In this document: piece by piece, positions 33,794 to 45,748 of the stretch
Numbering within the stretch: the stretch's first letter is position 1
Layout: each line of letters begins with the position of its first letter
Translations under genes and position numbers: made by a program
From: Cephalopachus bancanus
Lineage: Eukaryota > Chordata > Mammalia > Primates > Tarsiidae
Assembly (NCBI GenBank): GCA_027257055.1
Contig: JAPVLO010000617.1
Span: 806,001-870,000 of the forward strand
Reading direction: 5' to 3'
DNA: 64,000 nucleotides
Notes under the pieces: model-generated
The model's input: the letters and a program-made list of their open reading frames with translations, nothing else
The model's database searches: none
Told to the model about the DNA's origin: nothing

Positions 33794-34220
33794 AAAATTA
33801 AGAAAGGAAAGAGATATAATGTTGGGGCCAGAGCATAGCAATGGCCAACCTCAATGTGATATTTTTGACTGCTCTAAAAATTAAAGTAGTGTTTTGTGGA
33901 TAGAACCACTCTGTATGGGTGTTCGGGAATTCATGGTGACAATGAAACAGAATTTTAGGGACTACATATTTGATTTCTTAAAGTACGTTTCTAGTTCTGC
34001 TTTGTCAAGAAGAGGAATAGATGTTAGAATAACAGTACATGGTGTAAGGAATCAGACTTTGATATAGAAAAGCTAATATTAGTGAATCTTTATGCCCTGA
34101 AATATGAGGTTTTTCTTGGTAGACCTTGAAACCTAGTAGTATTAAGGAGCAAAGTTAAGCAAACTGTCTAGAGTACAAAAGAGTAGAGAAATAACTTACA
34201 TATATTTGTAGTTTTTTAGA
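33794..34220. other. Unassigned sequence
   Basis: No gene or repeat recognised. Confidence 0.4.
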
Positions 34221-34234
34221 TTACAAAATCTTTT

Positions 34235-34515
34235 TTTTTTTTGAGTTGGAGTCTCACTCGGTCGCCCAGACTGGAGTGCAGTGGCCGCTCCCGGCCACTA
34301 CAGCCTCGACCTGCTGGGCTCCGGCAATCCTTCCACCTTATCCTTCCGAATAGCCGGAATTACAGGCATGCGCTACCATGCCCGGCTGATTTTTTGATTT
34401 ATTGTAGAGATGAGGTCTCGCTGCCCAGGCGGGTCTCGAACCCGCAGACTCAGGCAATCCACTCACCTCAGCCTCCCAAAGGCGCGGGATTACAGGCTGA
34501 GCCACCGAGCCCGGT
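34235..34515 (-). mobile_element. Alu, full length, youngest group
   Basis: Gagttggagtctcactcgg ... gagcccggt with short junction. Perfect 14-bp duplication ttacaaaatctttt at 34221-34234 and 34516-34529. Confidence 0.98.
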
Positions 34516-34529
34516 TTACAAAATCTTTT

Positions 34530-35231
34530 GGTAAACATTTTCTCGGTTGATCCTCCTAACACCTCTGTAAGATTAGGTAGGCAAATATTCTTCCATTCAA
34601 CAAACTTCCATTGAGCAGAGTGGGAACTACCTGAGGGATGAGCCCCCAAGTAACCTCAGCCTCTAGTGTCCTTTGTTATGATACAATTATAAAGGAACTG
34701 GTCCTGGTTCTGCAGCCAGAGTGTACAAGTTGCTCTTCCTTTGTAAAATCGTAAGAGAGAGATGGTGGACTTCTGCATTGAGTGTGGTGCTACAGGTTTG
34801 ATATCTAAAATATGTAACTGGAAAATTGCTTAATCTGGAAGCAGAAGAGATATTTGTTATTATGAAGGAGGGAAGGATTGTAATTGGCATGTTCTTAAAT
34901 AATGCTTCTTATGCCAAAAGCCTAGGTATTTTAAAGAAATATCGTTTAGCTTAAAACTAATTCTAATATTAGCAACACTGCTGTATCTTTTAAACTAATA
35001 TTTTAATTAAAATCTGCTAGTTAGATTGCAGTAATGCTGAAGTGGTTTTGATTGTATCGTAGATTAGCATAGAGATTGGACTCTGCTCTTTGGAAGTCAA
35101 AGAATCTTCTGAAAAGGTAGATGTAGTAGCATTAGTGAAATGTCAATAAAAGTTTAGTATGTCCCATTTTCCTTGTTTATTTTGAGAATAGCTTGAAATT
35201 CTTTGGTTAATTTAAATTGGTCTAGGATATT
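34530..35231. other. Unassigned 0.7 kb
   Basis: AT-rich; no gene or repeat recognised. Confidence 0.45.
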
Positions 35232-35242
35232 AAGAAGGACTT

Positions 35243-35548
35243 TTCCTTTTTCTTTTTTTTTTTTTTTTTGAGTCAGAGTCTCACTTGGTCGCCCAGGCTG
35301 AATTGCAGTGACATGCACGCTCGGCCACTGCAGCCTTGACCTGCTGGGCTTGGCAATCCTTCTGCCTCAGTCTTCCAGGTAACTGGAACTACAGGTGCGC
35401 TACTGCGCCCGGCTCATTTTTTGATTTATTGTAGAGATGAGGTCTCCTCAATTTGCCTGGGCTGGTCTCGAACCCTTGGGCTCAGGCAATCCACTTGCCT
35501 CAGCCTCCCAAAGTGCTGGGATTACAGGCTGAGCCACTGAGCCCGGCC
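35243..35548 (-). mobile_element. Alu, intermediate
   Basis: Gagtcagagtctcacttgg ... gagcccggcc. Target aagaaggactt at 35232-35242 and 35549-35559. Confidence 0.96.
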
Positions 35549-35559
35549 AAGAAGGACTT

Positions 35560-36322
35560 ATCAAAACTCTCAAAGGTATGTTGTATAATGGAATAAAGTT
35601 GGATATAAATTCACAGAAGCACTTAGCTTTAAAGTAATTGATTATTAACAAAATGTGACTTTATTTTGCAAAAATTTAAGAAATTGCTGCATATTTTCTA
35701 TTCTTAAGTTCCTATTTAAGATGTCTTTCAGTTCTCCCAGAGTTATTTTTTCATGGTGCTCTCTTGTACTGCCTCCTTATCACCTCCCTCTCTTTCTTCG
35801 TCTGCCATCTGTTGGCTTGGCTCCTTATTTCAGAGTAGGCAGGAAGGGGTTTTGTACACAGATAAAACTAGTCCTGTTTGGGAGCTCAGTGAACTGGAGT
35901 GCTTATGCAGTAAGTCTGCTAATGATAAATTCCAGAGTACCATAGGTCTAGAAAGATAGCAATGACTTTCTACCATAGGACTAGAAAGATAGCAATATTG
36001 TCTGCAAGTTTTTTTGGTAACTGTTACATTAGTTAATAAATAAAAATTTAAAAAGAAATCCTATTAAATACATTTTTTTCACAGAAAGCTATAAATTGGT
36101 TAGATGCTGTTAACAGGTTTGCACATAAGAGTAATTACGTAGGAGAGTTTAGCATGTTGATTGCTAGTGAAGTTCATGTCAAATGATTCTTATAGTACTC
36201 TGGAAATATAATTTCATTTTAGTAAATTACCATTCATTTATGCTTGACTGTGGTTTGATCTATTATGGGAATATGTAGAGACTATTTGCAATCCTAGGTG
36301 GGTAGCTCAGTTGCCATATAGC
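35560..36322. other. Unassigned 0.76 kb
   Basis: No gene or named repeat. A diverged tandem duplication with period about 34 (accatagg.ctagaaagatag) lies at 35939-35995. Confidence 0.45.
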
Positions 36323-36610
36323 ATTTTTTTCTTTTTCTTTTTTTTTGTGAGTTGGAGTCTTACTCTATCGCCTAGGCTGGAGTGCAGTGGCACACTCACG
36401 GCTACCCCAGCGTCAACCTGCTGGGCTCCGGTGGTCTTTCCATCTCAGCCTTCCAAGTAGCCGAAACTACTACAGGCACACGCTACCACGCCCAGCTAAT
36501 TTTTGATTTATTGTAGAGATGAGGTTGTTCTCGAACCCGCAGGCTCAGGCAATCCCCTTGTCTTGGCCTCCCAAAGTGCTGGGATTACAGGCTGAGCCAT
36601 TGAGCCCGGC
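36323..36610 (-). mobile_element. Alu, intermediate
   Basis: Gagttggagtcttactctatc ... gagcccggc. It has accccagcgtcaacctg in the right arm and a private deletion in the left arm (gatgaggttgttctcg). Confidence 0.94.
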
Positions 36611-36721
36611 CAGACATGTTTATTAAATCACTTTTAATCTTTAGACTTTTTTCCCCCTTAAATTCTCCCTTGATCTTTCAGCAGAATAGACTCTTTCCAT
36701 TTCTTTTTTCCTTACGGTATT

Positions 36722-36828
36722 AAATTTTTTTATTTTTGGAGACAGAGTCTCACTCTGTCTCCTAGGCTGAAGTACAATGTCATGATACTAGCTCACCGAA
36801 GCCTTGAACTCCTGGGCTCAAGTGAGCC
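36722..36828 (-). mobile_element. Alu right-arm fragment, old
   Basis: Gagacagagtctcactctg ... gaactcctgggctcaag then loss of homology. Confidence 0.85.
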
Positions 36829-36944
36829 TCTTGTGTTTAATACAGAATTTCAGATTTAAAAATGAATTGAAACTCATTTAATTAAGACCCTCTCTATACT
36901 TGAGATCTGAGGTTTCAGTTTGTTCATGGACTTGTAATAGTCAT

Positions 36945-37082
36945 AGCTCACATTAGTACATTGCATTAAAGGACTTTCACATGCATTCTCATTTGGTACT
37001 CTTAACAATTTTGAAAGGGGGTTAGGTAAGTTCCATATTTTCCACAGCAGAGCTGGTCCTTGACTTTAAATTATCTGCATCT
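36945..37082 (-). mobile_element. Probable MIR fragment
   Basis: Agctcacattagtacattgc, actttcacatgcattctc and ctcttaacaattttgaaaggg resemble the antisense MIR body; decayed. Confidence 0.4.
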
Positions 37083-37364
37083 GCCAGGCTCGGTGGCTCA
37101 GCCTGTAGTCCCGCGCCTTTGGGAGGCTGAGGTGAGTGGATTGCCTGTGCCCGCGGGTTCGAGGCCCGCCTAGGCAGTGAGACCTCATTTCTACAATAAA
37201 TAAATAAATAAATAATCAGCTGGGTGTGGTAGCGCATGCCTGTAATTCTGGCTACTTGGAAGGCTGAGGCGGAGCCCAGCAGGTTGAGGCTGCGGTGGCT
37301 GGGAGTGGCCACTGCACTCCAGTCTGGGCGACAGAGTGAGACTCCAACTCAAAAAAAAAAAAGA
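37083..37364 (+). mobile_element. Alu, youngest group
   Basis: Gccaggctcggtggctcagcc ... gactccaactc. The linker has expanded to (ataa)n. Target aaattatctgcatct (37068-37082) versus aaattatctgaatct (37365-37379). Confidence 0.97.
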
Positions 37365-37379
37365 AAATTATCTGAATCT

Positions 37380-38454
37380 TAAGAGCTAATGTTTTCTATA
37401 CTTCTAATGTTCATATTGTCTTAACGGATTAAAGAAGAGTAGTTCATGGTTTGAAAAGAGTTGAGGATTTGGGTCAGAAAGAAAAGTTACATTTTAACAA
37501 ATGAAAATAACTTCCCCCTAAGTGTGAAAAGCCATATATTTGTTGTCAAAATAATTTTTCGATAGTATAGGGAGATACGAAGAAACAAGCCAAAACCTTC
37601 TGTAATCCCACCATGCAGAGTATAACCATTGTTAAATTCTGATGTGTAGTTCTCCAGATTTTTTCCTAGATCTATGTATTTAGAGAGATAATTTTTTTCA
37701 AAATTCTATACATATTGTTTTATAACCTGAATGCTTAAAAGAGGACATTGATAGTCGTTTGATCTGCCTCTATCACAGTAAAAAAGTACATGCAGGGAAA
37801 GCAGATATAAAATGGTAGTGCCCTGGGCAAACTTCTTCCTCCCATACGACTTGTTAGTAAAGGCTAGGTGAGTGAGTAGGTAAAAATGTGTGTTTGGGTA
37901 CAGGTTAATTCATGAAAACAAAGAGTAGTATAAAGCTTCAATTTATAGTTTTTCTTTAGACTTTGGAATTTATTGATTATTTTATAGTTTGATGTAAGGA
38001 AAAACCTTTCACAAAAGATAAGTGACTCAGATCTTTTAAAGTAAACATTAAGAATGTTTTCTGGAGCACTCTCGCTCTTTGAGAGAGAGAGAGAGAGAGA
38101 GAAACCATCTCTGATTATCAATATGATTGAGGTGATGGGAAGGGAAGAGCCTGTTGTGTTATGAAATGGATTTTTGTACTTGAAGTCAGTTCTCAAGGAA
38201 CCACCTGTAGATCCTTGAGCAAATCTTGCTTTCTGATTTATTGACAACCTCTAGTAATTTGTTTTAATTGTTCTCTCTGCCCAAGCAGATTTTGGGGTTG
38301 GTCTTATTTTAAAAATATTTTTCTTTCTGAAGATTGGATTATTTTTTATTTATATATATAAATATTTCCTCATTGGTTCTAAGTTGATGGTAAGGCTTAT
38401 ATTTTTACTATTCTTGTTCCTTAGCCTTTCTGTATACATTTTAAAGTAAGTTTT
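37380..38454. other. Unassigned 1.07 kb with a short (GA)n tract
   Basis: No gene recognised. A (ga)n run lies at about 38079-38101. Sequence near 37,600-37,730 looks like an old decayed repeat but I cannot name it. Confidence 0.45.
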
Positions 38455-38985
38455 TCTGGTATTTTGATAAGTATTACATTAACTATCAATCTGGGGGAGA
38501 ATTGACTTTTTTTTCTTTTTTTTGAGTTGGAGCCTCACTCAGTCGCCCAGACTAGAGTGCAGTGGCCGCTCCCGGCCACCGCAGCCTTGACCTGCTGGGC
38601 TCCAGCGATCCTTCCGCCTCAGCCTTCCAAGTAGCTGGAACTACAGGTGTGCACTACCACGCCTGGCTCATTTTGATTTATTGTAGAGATGTGGTCTCGC
38701 CAAGTTGCCCAGGCGGGTCTCGAACTCGCGGGCTCAGGCAATTCACTCACCTCAGCCTCCCAAAAGCATGGGATTATAGGCTGAGCCACTGAGCCCGGCT
38801 AGAATTGACATTTTAATAATATTTAGTCTTCCAGTTTAACAATGTGGCATGTCTTTTCCATCTATTTTGACAGTCTTCTATTTCTTGCAATAAGCGTTTT
38901 GTAAATTTCAGTGTTTTGTAATTTTTGACACATTTTATTAAATTTGTACCTGGGTATTTATTTCATAAAAAGTTTAAAAAAGATT
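38455..38985 (-). mobile_element. Old L1 ORF2 fragment, split by an Alu
   Basis: Tattttgataagtattacatt, attgacattttaataat and atttagtcttccagtttaac, then gttttgtaaatttcagtg and acctgggtatttatttc, are antisense L1 ORF2 3' sequence. Homologous to 61.9-62.1 kb but much more decayed. Confidence 0.7.
38507..38800 (-). mobile_element. Alu, young
   Basis: Gagttggagcctcactcag ... gagcccggct, right-arm hairpin intact. Target agaattgac at 38498-38506 and 38801-38809. Confidence 0.96.
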
Positions 38986-39253
38986 TTTTTTGAGTTGGAG
39001 TCTTACTCCGTTGCCCAGGCTGGGGTGCAGTGGCATGCTCACAGCCACCCCAGTGTCAACATGCTGGGCTCAGGCGATCCTTTCACCTCAGCCTTCTGAG
39101 TAGCCAGAACTACAGGTGCATGCTACCATGCCCAGCTAATTTTTTGATCTGTTGTAGAGATGAGGTCTTGCCTGTTCTCGAACCAGTGGGCTCAGGCAAT
39201 GCCCTCACCTCAGCCTCCAAAGTGCTGGAATTACAGGCTTGGGCCACCACGCC
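38984..39253 (-). mobile_element. Alu, intermediate
   Basis: Gagttggagtcttactccg ... ccaccacgcc with accccagtgtcaacatg, and a left-arm deletion (ggtcttgcctgttctcg). Confidence 0.94.
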
Positions 39254-39463
39254 TTAATCAGAGTATAACTACATAGAAGTGGTCATATAATAAGTGTACT
39301 GCTCTATAAGTTCTGCAGGAGTGGACTTAATTTTATATTCTGCCTGTTTTCTGGCAACCTGACATTTTCAGGAGGGAGTTAGGTAGGGTTAAAAATGAGG
39401 AAACTGGAAAACTTCCCAGATCTTCATAGTGTGACTTCAATGTTTATTTAAAAGTGAATTCTT

Positions 39464-39768
39464 ACTGGGCACAGTAGCTCACACTAGTAATCCTAGCACT
39501 TAGGGAGGCTGAGGCAGGAGGATTGCATGAGTTAAGGAGTTTGAGACCAGCCCGGGCAACACTGCAAGACTTCATCTCTAAAAAAAAATAAAAATAAAAA
39601 GTTAGCCAAGTTTGGTGGTGTGCACCTGTAGTCCTAACTACTCAGGAAACTGAGGTGGAATGATTGCCTGCCCACGAGTTTGAGACTGTGGTGAGCCATG
39701 ATCATGCCACTACACTCCAGCCTGGGGGACAGATTGAGATCCCTGATTCAACAACGACAACAAAATTG
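39464..39768 (+). mobile_element. Old AluJ-like element
   Basis: Actgggcacagtagctcac ... gcctgggggacagattgag, linker aaaaaaaataaaaataaaa and tail (caa)n. It carries aggctgaggcaggagg and gccatgatcatgccac, ancestral bases. Confidence 0.93.
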
Positions 39769-39928
39769 AATTATCAAGGCACTAGTCTTATTCAAACAAG
39801 GTAAGCACATATACATTTCCAAATGTTTTGCCACTTAGATTTTCCCTGCTGTAACTTAAAACCCTCAGTCATGTTACAATAGAGATTTACCTAGATGTGT
39901 TCTGATATAGGAATTATTTTACTTTTTA

Positions 39929-40218
39929 CATTTTTTGAGTCAGGATCTCACTTTGTATCTCTGGCTAGAGTGCAGTGGCACAATCATGGCTCATTGTGCT
40001 CTCGCCCTCCTAGGCTTAGGCGATCCTCCCGCCTCAGCTGCCTGAGGAGCTGGGACTGTAGGCACGTACTACCAACTCAGTTAATTTTTGGATTTTTTTG
40101 TACAGACGAGGTTTTGCAATTTTGCCCAGGTGGGTCTCAAACTCCTAGGCTCAAGCACTCCTCCTACCTTAGCCTCCCAAAGTGCTAGAATTATAGGCAT
40201 GAGCCACCACGGCCAGTC
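39929..40218 (-). mobile_element. Old AluJ-like element
   Basis: Gagtcaggatctcactttg ... ccaccacggccagt; ancestral linker gatttttttgtacag. Confidence 0.93.
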
Positions 40219-40779
40219 TGCAACTCATAACAATTTTAAACAATGAAGATGTGAGTTGAAGATTTAAGAGATGGAAGGTTCTGTCTTCCCATAATTTTTG
40301 GTGAACCAAGCTATTTTCTGTCCTTTAGTTTCTTTATGTGTAATTTGTTCAAAGCGCAAGCTTAAGTAAACTTGTCATCTTGCTGTCTGGTTTTTATCTT
40401 ACTTGTTGGAAGGGTAGGGTATGTGTTTATGGGAATAGTATTTTTCTGCCAGTTCCTTTTTGAGTGAGAGTTACAAATCTAGCTCTGAATTTATAGAGAT
40501 AGGATCACTGTAATTGCTTAGAGAAAGATGATTTTCCAAGGATATTAAAAGTGAGATTTGCTTCATACATATACTTAATACAGATACAGATACTCCTTGG
40601 GAATAAATGAATTTATTACATATGCTCCATCAGGAGGAACATGGTTTATAATGGAAAAACCATATTTATCATTTAACTCCTATGCATACTTTCATTGTAA
40701 AACATAATCTTTTTTTCCTTCCTTCATTACATCATTGGGGCTCAGCTGTACCTGATTTAGCTGTTACTACCTTCTTTTC
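40219..40779. other. Unassigned 0.56 kb
   Basis: No gene or repeat recognised. Confidence 0.4.
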
Positions 40780-40837
40780 CACACTTTGATTTTGAAAATG
40801 TCTCAAATTTATAGAAAAGTTGAAGAGAGTGCTTTTC

Positions 40838-41122
40838 TTTCTTTTTTTTTTTTTTTTGAGTTGGAGTCTCACTCTGTCACCCAGACTGTAGTGCAATGGC
40901 TGCTCCCAGCCACCGCAGGACTCCGGCGATCCTTCTGCCTCAGCCTTTCGAGTAGCTGAAACTACAAGCATGTGCTACCACGCCCAGCTAATTTTTGATT
41001 TCTTGTAGAGGTGAGGTTTCGTCAATTTGCCCAGGCGGGTCTCGAGCCCACGGGCTCAGGCAATCCACTCACCTCGGCCTCCCAAAATGCTGGGATTATA
41101 GGCTGAGCCACTGAGCCTGACC
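40838..41122 (-). mobile_element. Alu, young
   Basis: Gagttggagtctcactctg ... tgagcctgacc, with a right-arm deletion between gccaccgca and ggactccggc. Perfect 17-bp target tgaagagagtgcttttc at 40821-40837 and 41123-41139. Confidence 0.97.
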
Positions 41123-41531
41123 TGAAGAGAGTGCTTTTCATCTGAATTCACAAACTGCAATATTTTGCAGTTTGCATTCACAAACTGCTTTTTTTCCTCT
41201 CTAAACAAACATATATTTTGCTTTATGTGAAAGTAAGTTGTAGTCATCATGATACTCCCCATCCTCCCCCAATACATTGACATGTATTTTCTAAAAATAA
41301 GGACATTCTCCATTATAACCACAGTACCTATATCACGCCTAAGAAAAACAACATTAACTCATTACCACCTAATATTCAGTGTGTTTGTGTTTAAATCTTT
41401 CTCGTTTCCCACATATTTTTTTATAGTTGTTTTTTTTTTCCCCTGAGCCAGAAGTCAGTTACATTCACATATTGCTTTTGGTTTTTGTCTCTTGAAATCT
41501 AGAATAATCCCCTATCTGGAAGAAATTTTTG

Positions 41532-41817
41532 CCTGGGCGCGGTGGCTCAGCCTGTAATCCCAGCACTTTGGGAGGCCAAGATGAGAGAATTGCTTGAGCC
41601 CGGGGGATTCGAGGCCAGCCTGAGCAATTTGGTAAGACCTCATCTCTACAAGAAATCACAAAAACTAGCCAGGCATGGTGGCTGTAGTTTCAGCTACCTG
41701 GAAGGCTGACCGTAGAGGGATCGCGGAGCCCAGCAGGTCAATGCTGGGGTGGCTGTGCGTGTGTCAGTGCACTCCAGCCTGGGCGACAAGAGTGAGACTC
41801 CAACTCAAAAAAAAAAT
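41532..41817 (+). mobile_element. Alu, intermediate
   Basis: Gcctgggcgcggtggctcagcc ... gactccaactc; left-arm B region gggggattcgaggccag. Confidence 0.95.
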
Positions 41818-42493
41818 TTTTTTTAAATGACATTAACTTTATTGAAGAATCTCTAGGCCAATTGTCTTATATGATGTCCTACAACCTGAATTCACTCCTT
41901 GATTGTTTGCGATTATTTATTCTGTTAAACATTTGCATCAATACTATATAGGTGTTGTTTACTATGTATGCCTTGCATCATCTTAGGAGGCACTTGATGC
42001 CACTTTCTTCCTTTATAGGTAATGCTAGGTTTGATTGCTTGTTTAAAGTGATGATTACCACTAAATCATTTAACTGTAAATGCATACTTTTTTACTGTTG
42101 GTAACTAATGAGCAAAAATAGAGGGGGTGGTATTTTGAGATTTCATGAAAAAAACATCTCTTCCACAACCTTTTCCCAGTGGTTTTATCATCCAAGGAAG
42201 ATTATCCTTGCCTCAATAATTATTTTCTTTTTTTTAATTAAAAAATTCTTAAGCAAAATATGCAAATAAAACGAAACCTACACAGTAGAAAGGAGGTAAT
42301 AGCAAAAGATATGTCTTCCTTTCATTCATTCATATTATATCTTCATTTTCCTATTTTTTCCCAGAGTTAACTGTCATTAATTTCCTATGTGTCTTCCAGC
42401 TATTTTTCAACCATTCTAGTAATGCGTTCATATATATAGTCCCTCTTTGTCTTTCTTTTTACACAGATAGCTTATTTCATGAAGCACAGTATT

Positions 42494-42791
42494 TTCTTTT
42501 TTCTTTTTTTTTGAGTTGGAGTCTCACTCCATCACCCAGACTGGAGTGCAGTGGCCGCTCCCGGTCACCTCAGCCTCGACCTGCTGGGCTCCGGCGATCC
42601 TTCCGCCTCAGCCTTCCAAGTAGCTGGAACTACCGGCGTGCGCTACCACACCCGGCTAGTTTTTTTGATTTATTGTAGAGATGAGGTCTCACCAAGTTGC
42701 CCAGGCGGGTCTCGAACCCACGGGCTCAGGCAAGCCACTCACCTCAGCCTCCCAAAGCGTGGGATTACAGGCTGAGCCACTGAGCCCGGCT
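42494..42791 (-). mobile_element. Alu, young
   Basis: Gagttggagtctcactccatc ... gagcccggct, hairpin gtggccgctcccggtcac with one mismatch, longer junction. Confidence 0.95.
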
Positions 42792-43140
42792 AGAATATGT
42801 TTGTTAAAATTAATGTGTAATTACAGATTTTTAAAAAAATGCACAAACAGGACTGACACTAGTGAATGTACTAGAGGTTCATCTCTTTATTTTTATTTTT
42901 TTGATGAAGTGGTTAAAAGGTAACTTTGAAATTAGTTGTTGATCATTATGTATGCCTTCTTCCCCACTATTTCTTTTGATACCATTAGCTCTTTCAGATA
43001 AACTTTTGAATTTTTTTTCTCCCCAAACTCATATTCACATATTGATATTCTATGGTAGTTTGAGGGTCTAGCTATAGTGCGCACTTCCTACATTTTTGTT
43101 ATTTCACCATTTTTTTTTTTATTTTAGGGAGGTTCATAAG
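42792..43140. other. Unassigned sequence
   Basis: No gene or repeat recognised. Confidence 0.4.
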
Positions 43141-43315
43141 ATTTTTTTTTTTGAGACAGAGTCTCACTCTATCACCCCAGGCTGGAGTGCAGTTGTATAA
43201 TCCTGGCTCACTGCATCCTTGACCTCCTGGGCTCAAGCCATCTTCCCACCTCAGCCCAGTAGCTGCCCAGACTGATCTTGAATTCCTGGGCTCCCAGAAT
43301 GACCACATCTGGCCA
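43141..43315 (-). mobile_element. Old Alu with internal deletion
   Basis: Gagacagagtctcactctatc ... cctcagcccagtagctgcccagactgatc: the inter-arm linker and part of both arms are missing. Confidence 0.88.
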
Positions 43316-43455
43316 AGAATGAGTTCTTGAAGTATAAATTGGGAGTTTGGTGGGAGTAAATTTACTAAAAATGTTATGATTGTCATAATATTTTTGGTAA
43401 ATTCTCTGTAGATCTGTCTATAGATGCAACTAATGGTTCTAAAGAAGTGAGAGGC

Positions 43456-43495
43456 ATACCTAATCCTGAATTGTACCACACATCTTAAAAAAAAA
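43456..43495 (+). mobile_element. Ultra-short L1 3' end with A tail
   Basis: Atacctaatcctgaattg and taccacacatctt equal the last bases of the L1 ends at 21.3 and 60.1 kb, then an A tail. Flanked by aagtgagag (43445-43453) and aagtgggag (43496-43504), a plausible target duplication. Confidence 0.65.
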
Positions 43496-43503
43496 AAGTG
43501 GGA

Positions 43504-43790
43504 GGCTTGGCACGGTGAGTCCTGCCTATAATCCCAGCATTTTGGGAGGCCAAGATGAGAGGATTGCCAGAGTCTAGGCGGCCTGGGCAATATGGCAAGA
43601 CCTCGTCTCTACAATAAATAACAAAAATTAGCCAGGCATGGTAGCACGTGCCTATAGTTCCAGTTGCTTGGAAGACTGAGGAGGAAGGATCATCTGAGCC
43701 CAGCAGGTCGAGGCTGCCATAGCTGTGATTGTGCCACTACACAATCCAGCCTGGTGACAGAGTGAGACTCTGACTCAAAAAAATAAATAA
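43504..43790 (+). mobile_element. Alu, intermediate
   Basis: Ggcttggcacggtgagtcc ... gagactctgactc; begins at the L1 target repeat. The left arm is missing bases between agagtctag and gcggcctggg. Confidence 0.93.
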
Positions 43791-44126
43791 ACCAAGAAGC
43801 GGAAGAGATTTTTTTTCTATAACCAGTATGATGAGGTCTCCTGGCATCTTACTCCTCTAGAAAACCTACTTTTGTGAAGTCTAATGTCTGCTTCATGGCC
43901 ACTAGTCAGCTACAAATTTAGGTATACTGCATGTGCTGACATTTCTGCCTGCATTTCTGAATTAATTGTATCTATTAGCATAGCAGGTTGTTGAACTTGA
44001 CAAATGGATAACTTGCTTTACTCTTTTTTCCAAACATGCTTTAATTAAAAAGTGCATTGATGTTCTAAAACCCAAGTTTGATGGCAGTTATTGTTTGGAA
44101 TCATTACATTGAAAAGAGAAACAAAA
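43791..44126. other. Unassigned sequence
   Basis: No gene or repeat recognised. Confidence 0.4.
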
Positions 44127-44417
44127 AGCCAGGCTCGGTGGCTCAGCCTGTAATCCCGCGCCTTTGGGAGGCTGAGGTGAGTGGATTGCCTGAGCCTGAG
44201 GGTTCGAGACCCACCTGGACAACTTGGTGAGACCTCATCTCTATAATAAATCAAAATGAGCTGGGCGTGGTAGCGCGCGCCTGTAGTTCCAGCTACTTGG
44301 AAGGCTGAGGTGGAAGGATCGCCGGAGCCCAGCAGGTCGAGGCTGCGGTGGCCGGAAGCGGCCACTGCACTCCAGTTTGGGTGACAGAGTGAGACTCCAA
44401 CTCAAAAAAAAAAAAAA
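44127..44417 (+). mobile_element. Alu, young, longer-junction type
   Basis: Gccaggctcggtggctcagcc ... gactccaactc with gcgccggagcccagc-type right arm and hairpin gtggccg-gaag-cggccac. It keeps ggacaacttggtgagacc, so it is an immediate ancestor type of the youngest group. Confidence 0.96.
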
Positions 44418-44739
44418 GAAAAGAGAATCATTAAAAACATAGTACATTTACTTGGAGCTGCTTGTCATAAACTTTTTGCACTAAAACATTGTAGTGATAG
44501 TGATGTATTTTTGCTTACTTTTGTTAGCAAGAATTAGTGTGTTATAATGTTTTGCTAACTTCTATAAAGGAATAAAAAAGAACTTAAAATGGCAAATGTT
44601 GCTTTCCTTTAGGGAATATAAAGTGAACAATTAGAGACTATACAAAGTAACACCTAACTTTTATTTTTATAGTTTTCAAAGTAGTTCCATGTGAGAGACA
44701 TAGAGAGTCTAAAATGAGAAAGATAATTGGGGGTTAATG

Positions 44740-44960
44740 TTATTAGAACAGGTTTAATTGGGAGAAAAGGGTAGGATTTGAATTAGTACCTAAAAAAGCA
44801 CAGGATTTGCTAAGTGGAAGACAAGGGGTGGACATTCTAGTGGGCAGCAGCATGAGTAAGGGCAAAGAGGTAGGAGAGAACACATTCAAGCTGAGTGCTA
44901 TTGAGGATTGGTAAGGATGCCTGCCTGATGAGAGCAGAGGCGGCTGGAGCATGGGGGGGG
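44740..44960 (-). mobile_element. L2 fragment (antisense)
   Basis: Gggcagcagcatgagtaag ... gcaaagaggtaggagagaac and ctgagtgctattgagg read as decayed antisense L2. Confidence 0.45.
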
Positions 44961-45608
44961 TAATATTTGGTAGGTTGGAGGGGACAGTTGATTGTGAGCC
45001 TTAAGCAGAATAAGGGATTTTAAGCCTAAGGAACTGTATCAATCAGGGTCCTAGCAGGAAATAAGTGGACTAGTTATCGACGTTTGGGTAGGGTTAGAGA
45101 GCAACAAGGAATTGTAATATTGCCAAGTTCAGTACCATTGGGAAGCCACTAATGTACTTGTTAGTCTGAGGGGCAAGAAGAGGAACATGGAAACCTGATG
45201 AGAGCCGGAGCAGTGGAAGTGGGTAGGACCTGTGGCCTTAGCGGAAACGGCTCTGTGAGGTGAGGAGGGAGCCAGGGAAATAAAGGCCCCAATTTCTTTT
45301 TCTCCTCCTCCTCTCATCTCCTCCCACCTGTGCCTTTCAATGACCTAATACAGCTGAAAGTAAGAGGAGAGCAAACTTGGGTTGTACAGTTCTAGAAGTC
45401 AGCCTCAAAGGGCGCAAAGTAAAATATGGAAGAGTAGAGAATAGGTTTGGTTTGAGGAGGTTGGAGGCCAATTAGAGAATGCCTAGTGTAGGGTCCATTA
45501 AATTATAAGTGTGTAAGGTAGGGGAGTGTTATAGTGAAAATGCTCTTGGAGAAGAGCATCTTGAAGATTTGATTTAGTGGATTTTGAGTCTTTAAAAAAA
45601 ATCTCCCT
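44961..45608. other. Unassigned 0.65 kb
   Basis: No gene or named repeat. Confidence 0.4.
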
Positions 45609-45748
45609 GGCTGGACATAGTACCTCACATTTGTAATCCTAGCACTTTGAGAGGCCAAGGTGGGAGGATTGCTTGAGCCCAGGCGTTTGAGACCTGCCTG
45701 GGCAATATAGCAAGACTTGTCTCTTAAGAAACAAAAACAAAACAAAGC
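45609..45748 (+). mobile_element. Free left Alu monomer (FLAM-like)
   Basis: Ggctggacatagtacctc ... caagacttgtctcttaag and an AAAC tail; no right arm follows. Confidence 0.85.

Larger units (their letters stand above)
40780..42230. mobile_element. Old L1M-type 3' region, interrupted by two Alus
   Basis: Aatttatagaaaagttgaag, aagtaagttgtagtcatc, aataaggacattctcc, gacattaactttattgaag and cttaggaggcacttgatgcc are in the same order as in the 27.1-29.4 kb copy's family. Alus at 40838-41122 and 41532-41817 interrupt it. Confidence 0.65.

Noticed and set aside
43099..43590. 163-codon minus-strand open frame
   Set aside because: Crosses an Alu, an L1 end and another Alu; chimaeric and without family resemblance outside them.
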